Part shown: piece after piece, positions 7,616 to 8,896 of the stretch
Numbering within the stretch: the first letter of the stretch is position 1
How the letters are laid out: each line of letters opens with the position of its first letter
Assembly (NCBI GenBank): GCA_965363355.1
Contig: CBDTTM010000103.1
Span: 1-8,896, forward strand
Direction of reading: 5' to 3'
Length of the DNA stretch: 8,896 nt
Source of the DNA: CBDTTM01 sp965363355
GTDB lineage: Bacteria; Bacillota; Negativicutes; Selenomonadales; Selenomonadaceae
The notes under the pieces: model-generated
Databases searched by the model: none
Told to the model about the DNA's origin: nothing
The model's input: the letters and a program-made list of their open reading frames with translations, nothing else
Translations under genes and position numbers: made by a program

Positions 7616-7648
7616 AAATATTCTCCAACCTCCTTACACAGAATATTT
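7616..7648. promoter_or_regulatory. Inverted repeat with a Shine-Dalgarno-like loop upstream of cas3
   Basis: Two perfect 9-nt arms (AAATATTCT at 7640-7648 and AGAATATTT at 7616-7624, minus-strand reading) flank a 15-nt spacer. A single bulged base extends the pairing to 12 bp. The spacer contains AAGGAGG (7629-7635), an ideal Shine-Dalgarno sequence, yet no convincing gene starts at the right distance behind it. It may be an operator lying upstream of the putative cas promoter, or an RNA hairpin if transcription starts further back. The dyad itself is directly visible; its role is unknown to me. Confidence 0.4.
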
Positions 7649-7704
7649 TATTCGTGATATTTAGTGCAATTTTCATCGTTTTACTCTTAATAAGGTTTTT
7701 CGCA

Positions 7705-7737
7705 TAAAAATAAGCCTCACAGAAAACTCTGTGAGGC
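7705..7737 (-). terminator. Rho-independent terminator of the tRNA-Gly gene
   Basis: On the minus strand a perfect 10-bp stem (GCCTCACAGA / TCTGTGAGGC, arms at 7728-7737 and 7714-7723) closes a 4-nt loop and is followed by the T-rich stretch TTATTTTTA. It lies 13 nt after the tRNA 3' end. It should end the tRNA transcript and keep it out of the cas operon. Confidence 0.88.
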
Positions 7738-7750
7738 CTTGTTATTTCTA

Positions 7751-7824
7751 TGGAGCGGGCGAAGGGAATCGAACCCTCGTGTCTTGCTTGGGAAGCAAGC
7801 GCTCTACCATTGAGCTACGCCCGC
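7751..7824 (-). tRNA. tRNA-Gly (anticodon CCC)
   Basis: The 74-nt minus-strand sequence folds as a standard cloverleaf. The acceptor stem is GCGGGCG with CGCCCGC, the D arm is GCTC/GAGC, and the anticodon stem is CTTGC/GCAAG around the loop TTCCCAA. A 4-nt variable loop, a T arm GAGGG/CCCTT with loop TTCGATT, discriminator U, and encoded CCA complete it. The anticodon CCC (7790-7792) reads GGG glycine codons, and a U discriminator fits bacterial glycine tRNAs. It has its own promoter and terminator. Its 3' end faces the cas operon. Confidence 0.96.
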
Positions 7825-7848
7825 AATGCGTATTTTACCAACTCAATA

Positions 7849-7877
7849 ATTCTATCATACAGCAAACATAATTTCAA
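7849..7877 (-). promoter_or_regulatory. Promoter of the tRNA-Gly gene
   Basis: TTGAAA (7872-7877), a 17-nt spacer and TAGAAT (7849-7854) make a strong sigma-70/A-type promoter on the minus strand. A TG one base before the -10 box adds an extended -10 element. RNA would start near 7842, about 18 nt before the mature tRNA. Confidence 0.78.
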
Positions 7878-7895
7878 GATATTTACTGAAATTAT
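7868..7895. other. Inverted repeat overlapping the tRNA -35 box
   Basis: ATAATTTCA (7868-7876) and TGAAATTAT (7887-7895) are perfect 9-nt inverted arms around a 10-nt spacer, 28 nt past the LacI-family stop codon. It could be a weak terminator of the regulator gene, but it lacks GC pairs and a proper T tract. It could instead be a protein site, since it covers the tRNA -35 box. Chance in AT-rich DNA is also possible. Confidence 0.25.
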
Positions 7896-7922
7896 TTACC
7901 AAAAGCACAAGATCACTCGTGG

Positions 7923-8896
7923 TTATTTCTGGGGAGCTGGCCCGGTAGTGTCACGTTCGATAAATGTATTGGTTAAAACGACTTTCTTATTTTTGCCAGT
8001 TTTGATCTTTTCGATGAGGAGTCCCGCCGCATTGGCACCTAGTTCTTTCATGTTCTGGTCCATTGTGGAAAGCTTAGGTTCGACGATATGGCTAAGAGAG
8101 ATGTTATCGTAACCGATTACGGAAACTTCACTTGGTACGGAAAGGCCGAGTTTTTTGCAGGCATTGACGGCACCGACACCCATGAGATCATTACTGGCAA
8201 GGATTGCGGTTGCATGAATCTCCTCAATAGGCTCCATTAATTTGAGTGTTGTATTATCAACTGTATCGGTGCTGTTACCTTCACCTATGTTTATCATGTA
8301 CTCCTCATGAAACAGCCCATGCTGCTTCATGACGTCGATATAGGCTTGTTCCTTTATCGTATAAGAGTCACTGTTGACGCCGCGAACAAAAAGTATTCGT
8401 TCATGTCCATAGTCTAGCAGTTTTTGCAGTGCCAGCCGTGTCCCTTGGTCTTCATCGTTAGCTACATAAGATATATTGGATATTTTGGCATAACTATTGA
8501 TAAAAACCAGTGGCTGCATCGGCACGATGCGGTCGTAAAAATTTGTTTCTATGTTTTCTGTATTCGGGCTGATTACAATGATGCCCGAGACATTACGCGA
8601 CATCAAGTCCGTAATGCACTTGGCTTCTTGCTGCGGATCATTTTTGGCGCAGCACAATAAAAGAGAATACGAATCACTGCGGAGCTGTTCTTCAATTCCG
8701 TCGATAACTTCGGCAAAGAACATATTGTAAAGACTTGGCACAACGACGCCAATGCTCGTAGAGCGCTGCATATTAAGTTCTCGGGCTTGAATGTTTGGTA
8801 CATATTGAAGCTCTTCAATGACCAATCGAACTCTTTTTTTCGTCTCTTCTTTTACCGGGTAATTTCCATTGACCACTCGTGACACCGTGGCAACGG
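7923..8896 (-). CDS. LacI/GalR-family transcriptional regulator (5' end cut by window)
   Basis: These DNA-binding repressors have an N-terminal helix-turn-helix and a sugar-binding-protein-like domain that senses a small molecule. The visible 323 residues start inside the DNA-binding domain with VATVSRVVNGNYPV, the recognition helix that enters the major groove. The KRVRLVIEELQYVPNIQARELNMQ segment follows, including the hinge helix with its conserved Leu. The effector domain runs from STSIGVVVPSLYNMFFAEVIDGIEEQL to the C-terminus, with ILASNDLMGVGAVNACKKLGLSVPSEVSVIGYDN as a clear family signature. Only about 15 N-terminal residues should be missing beyond the right edge. The GTG at 8885 is an internal Val in the recognition helix, not a start. 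Its ligand and target genes cannot be told from this window. It has no evident link to the cas operon, being separated by a tRNA unit with its own promoter and terminator. Confidence 0.93.
   Translation of the reverse strand, partial: VATVSRVVNGNYPVKEETKKRVRLVIEELQYVPNIQARELNMQRSTSIGVVVPSLYNMFFAEVIDGIEEQLRSDSYSLLLCCAKNDPQQEAKCITDLMSRNVSGIIVISPNTENIETNFYDRIVPMQPLVFINSYAKISNISYVANDEDQGTRLALQKLLDYGHERILFVRGVNSDSYTIKEQAYIDVMKQHGLFHEEYMINIGEGNSTDTVDNTTLKLMEPIEEIHATAILASNDLMGVGAVNACKKLGLSVPSEVSVIGYDNISLSHIVEPKLSTMDQNMKELGANAAGLLIEKIKTGKNKKVVLTNTFIERDTTGPAPQK

Noticed and set aside
7750..8112. Plus-strand reading frame of 120 codons beginning MERAKGIEPSCLAWEASALPLSYARN
   Set aside because: Its first 25 codons are the antisense of the tRNA-Gly gene, a well-known false protein in databases, and the rest is antisense to the LacI-family gene.
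8883..8885. GTG as the start of the LacI-family protein
   Set aside because: The frame stays open to the window edge and the residues just before it (Val-Ala-Thr) continue the standard recognition helix, so this is an internal Val.
1..8896. CRISPR repeats or an array inside the window
   Set aside because: No regularly spaced direct repeats were seen; the TTTCAAT/ATTGAAA-like strings noticed (for example near 6904) fall inside coding sequence and occur singly.

Overview
The window holds an almost complete type I-C CRISPR-Cas operon, read entirely on the minus strand. Running right to left (5'->3' on that strand) the order is cas3, cas5c, cas8c, cas7c, cas4, cas1, cas2, the canonical I-C order. 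Every effector and adaptation protein is recognisable by family motifs, and none is frameshifted. cas2 is cut by the left edge after 64 codons. No CRISPR repeat is visible, so the array most likely lies beyond cas2, outside the window.

The operon is tightly packed from cas5c onward: cas5c/cas8c overlap by 4 nt (ATGA), cas8c/cas7c by 8 nt, cas7c/cas4 and cas4/cas1 abut with no spacer, and cas1/cas2 are 9 nt apart. The one real break is a 116-nt AT-rich gap between cas3 and cas5c, which carries a short palindrome and a promoter-like -35/-10 pair. A second promoter-like pair lies just upstream of cas3. Inside the 3' part of cas8c there is a strong Shine-Dalgarno sequence followed 9 nt later by an in-frame GTG. 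This would make a separate 125-residue protein, the hidden small subunit Cas11c known from other I-C systems; it is the most valuable non-obvious feature here.

To the right of the operon is a regulatory stretch of about 210 nt. It contains an imperfect hairpin with a Shine-Dalgarno-like loop and the putative cas promoter. Beyond it come a rho-independent terminator, a tRNA-Gly(CCC) gene with its own good sigma-70-type promoter, and a LacI/GalR-family regulator whose first codons lie past the right edge.

Working together: Cas1, Cas2 and Cas4 acquire and trim spacers. Cas5c processes the crRNA and, with Cas7c, Cas8c and Cas11c, forms the Cascade surveillance complex. Cas3 is the recruited nuclease-helicase. 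The tRNA and the LacI gene look like flanking chromosomal genes, not parts of the system.

The organism is probably a low-to-medium GC member of the Bacillota: AT-rich spacers, strong GAGGTG/AGGAGG ribosome binding sites, and sigma-70/A-type promoters. A Negativicutes host would fit, but this rests on general impression only. I do not see a new type of system; the interest lies in the internal gene and the regulatory DNA.
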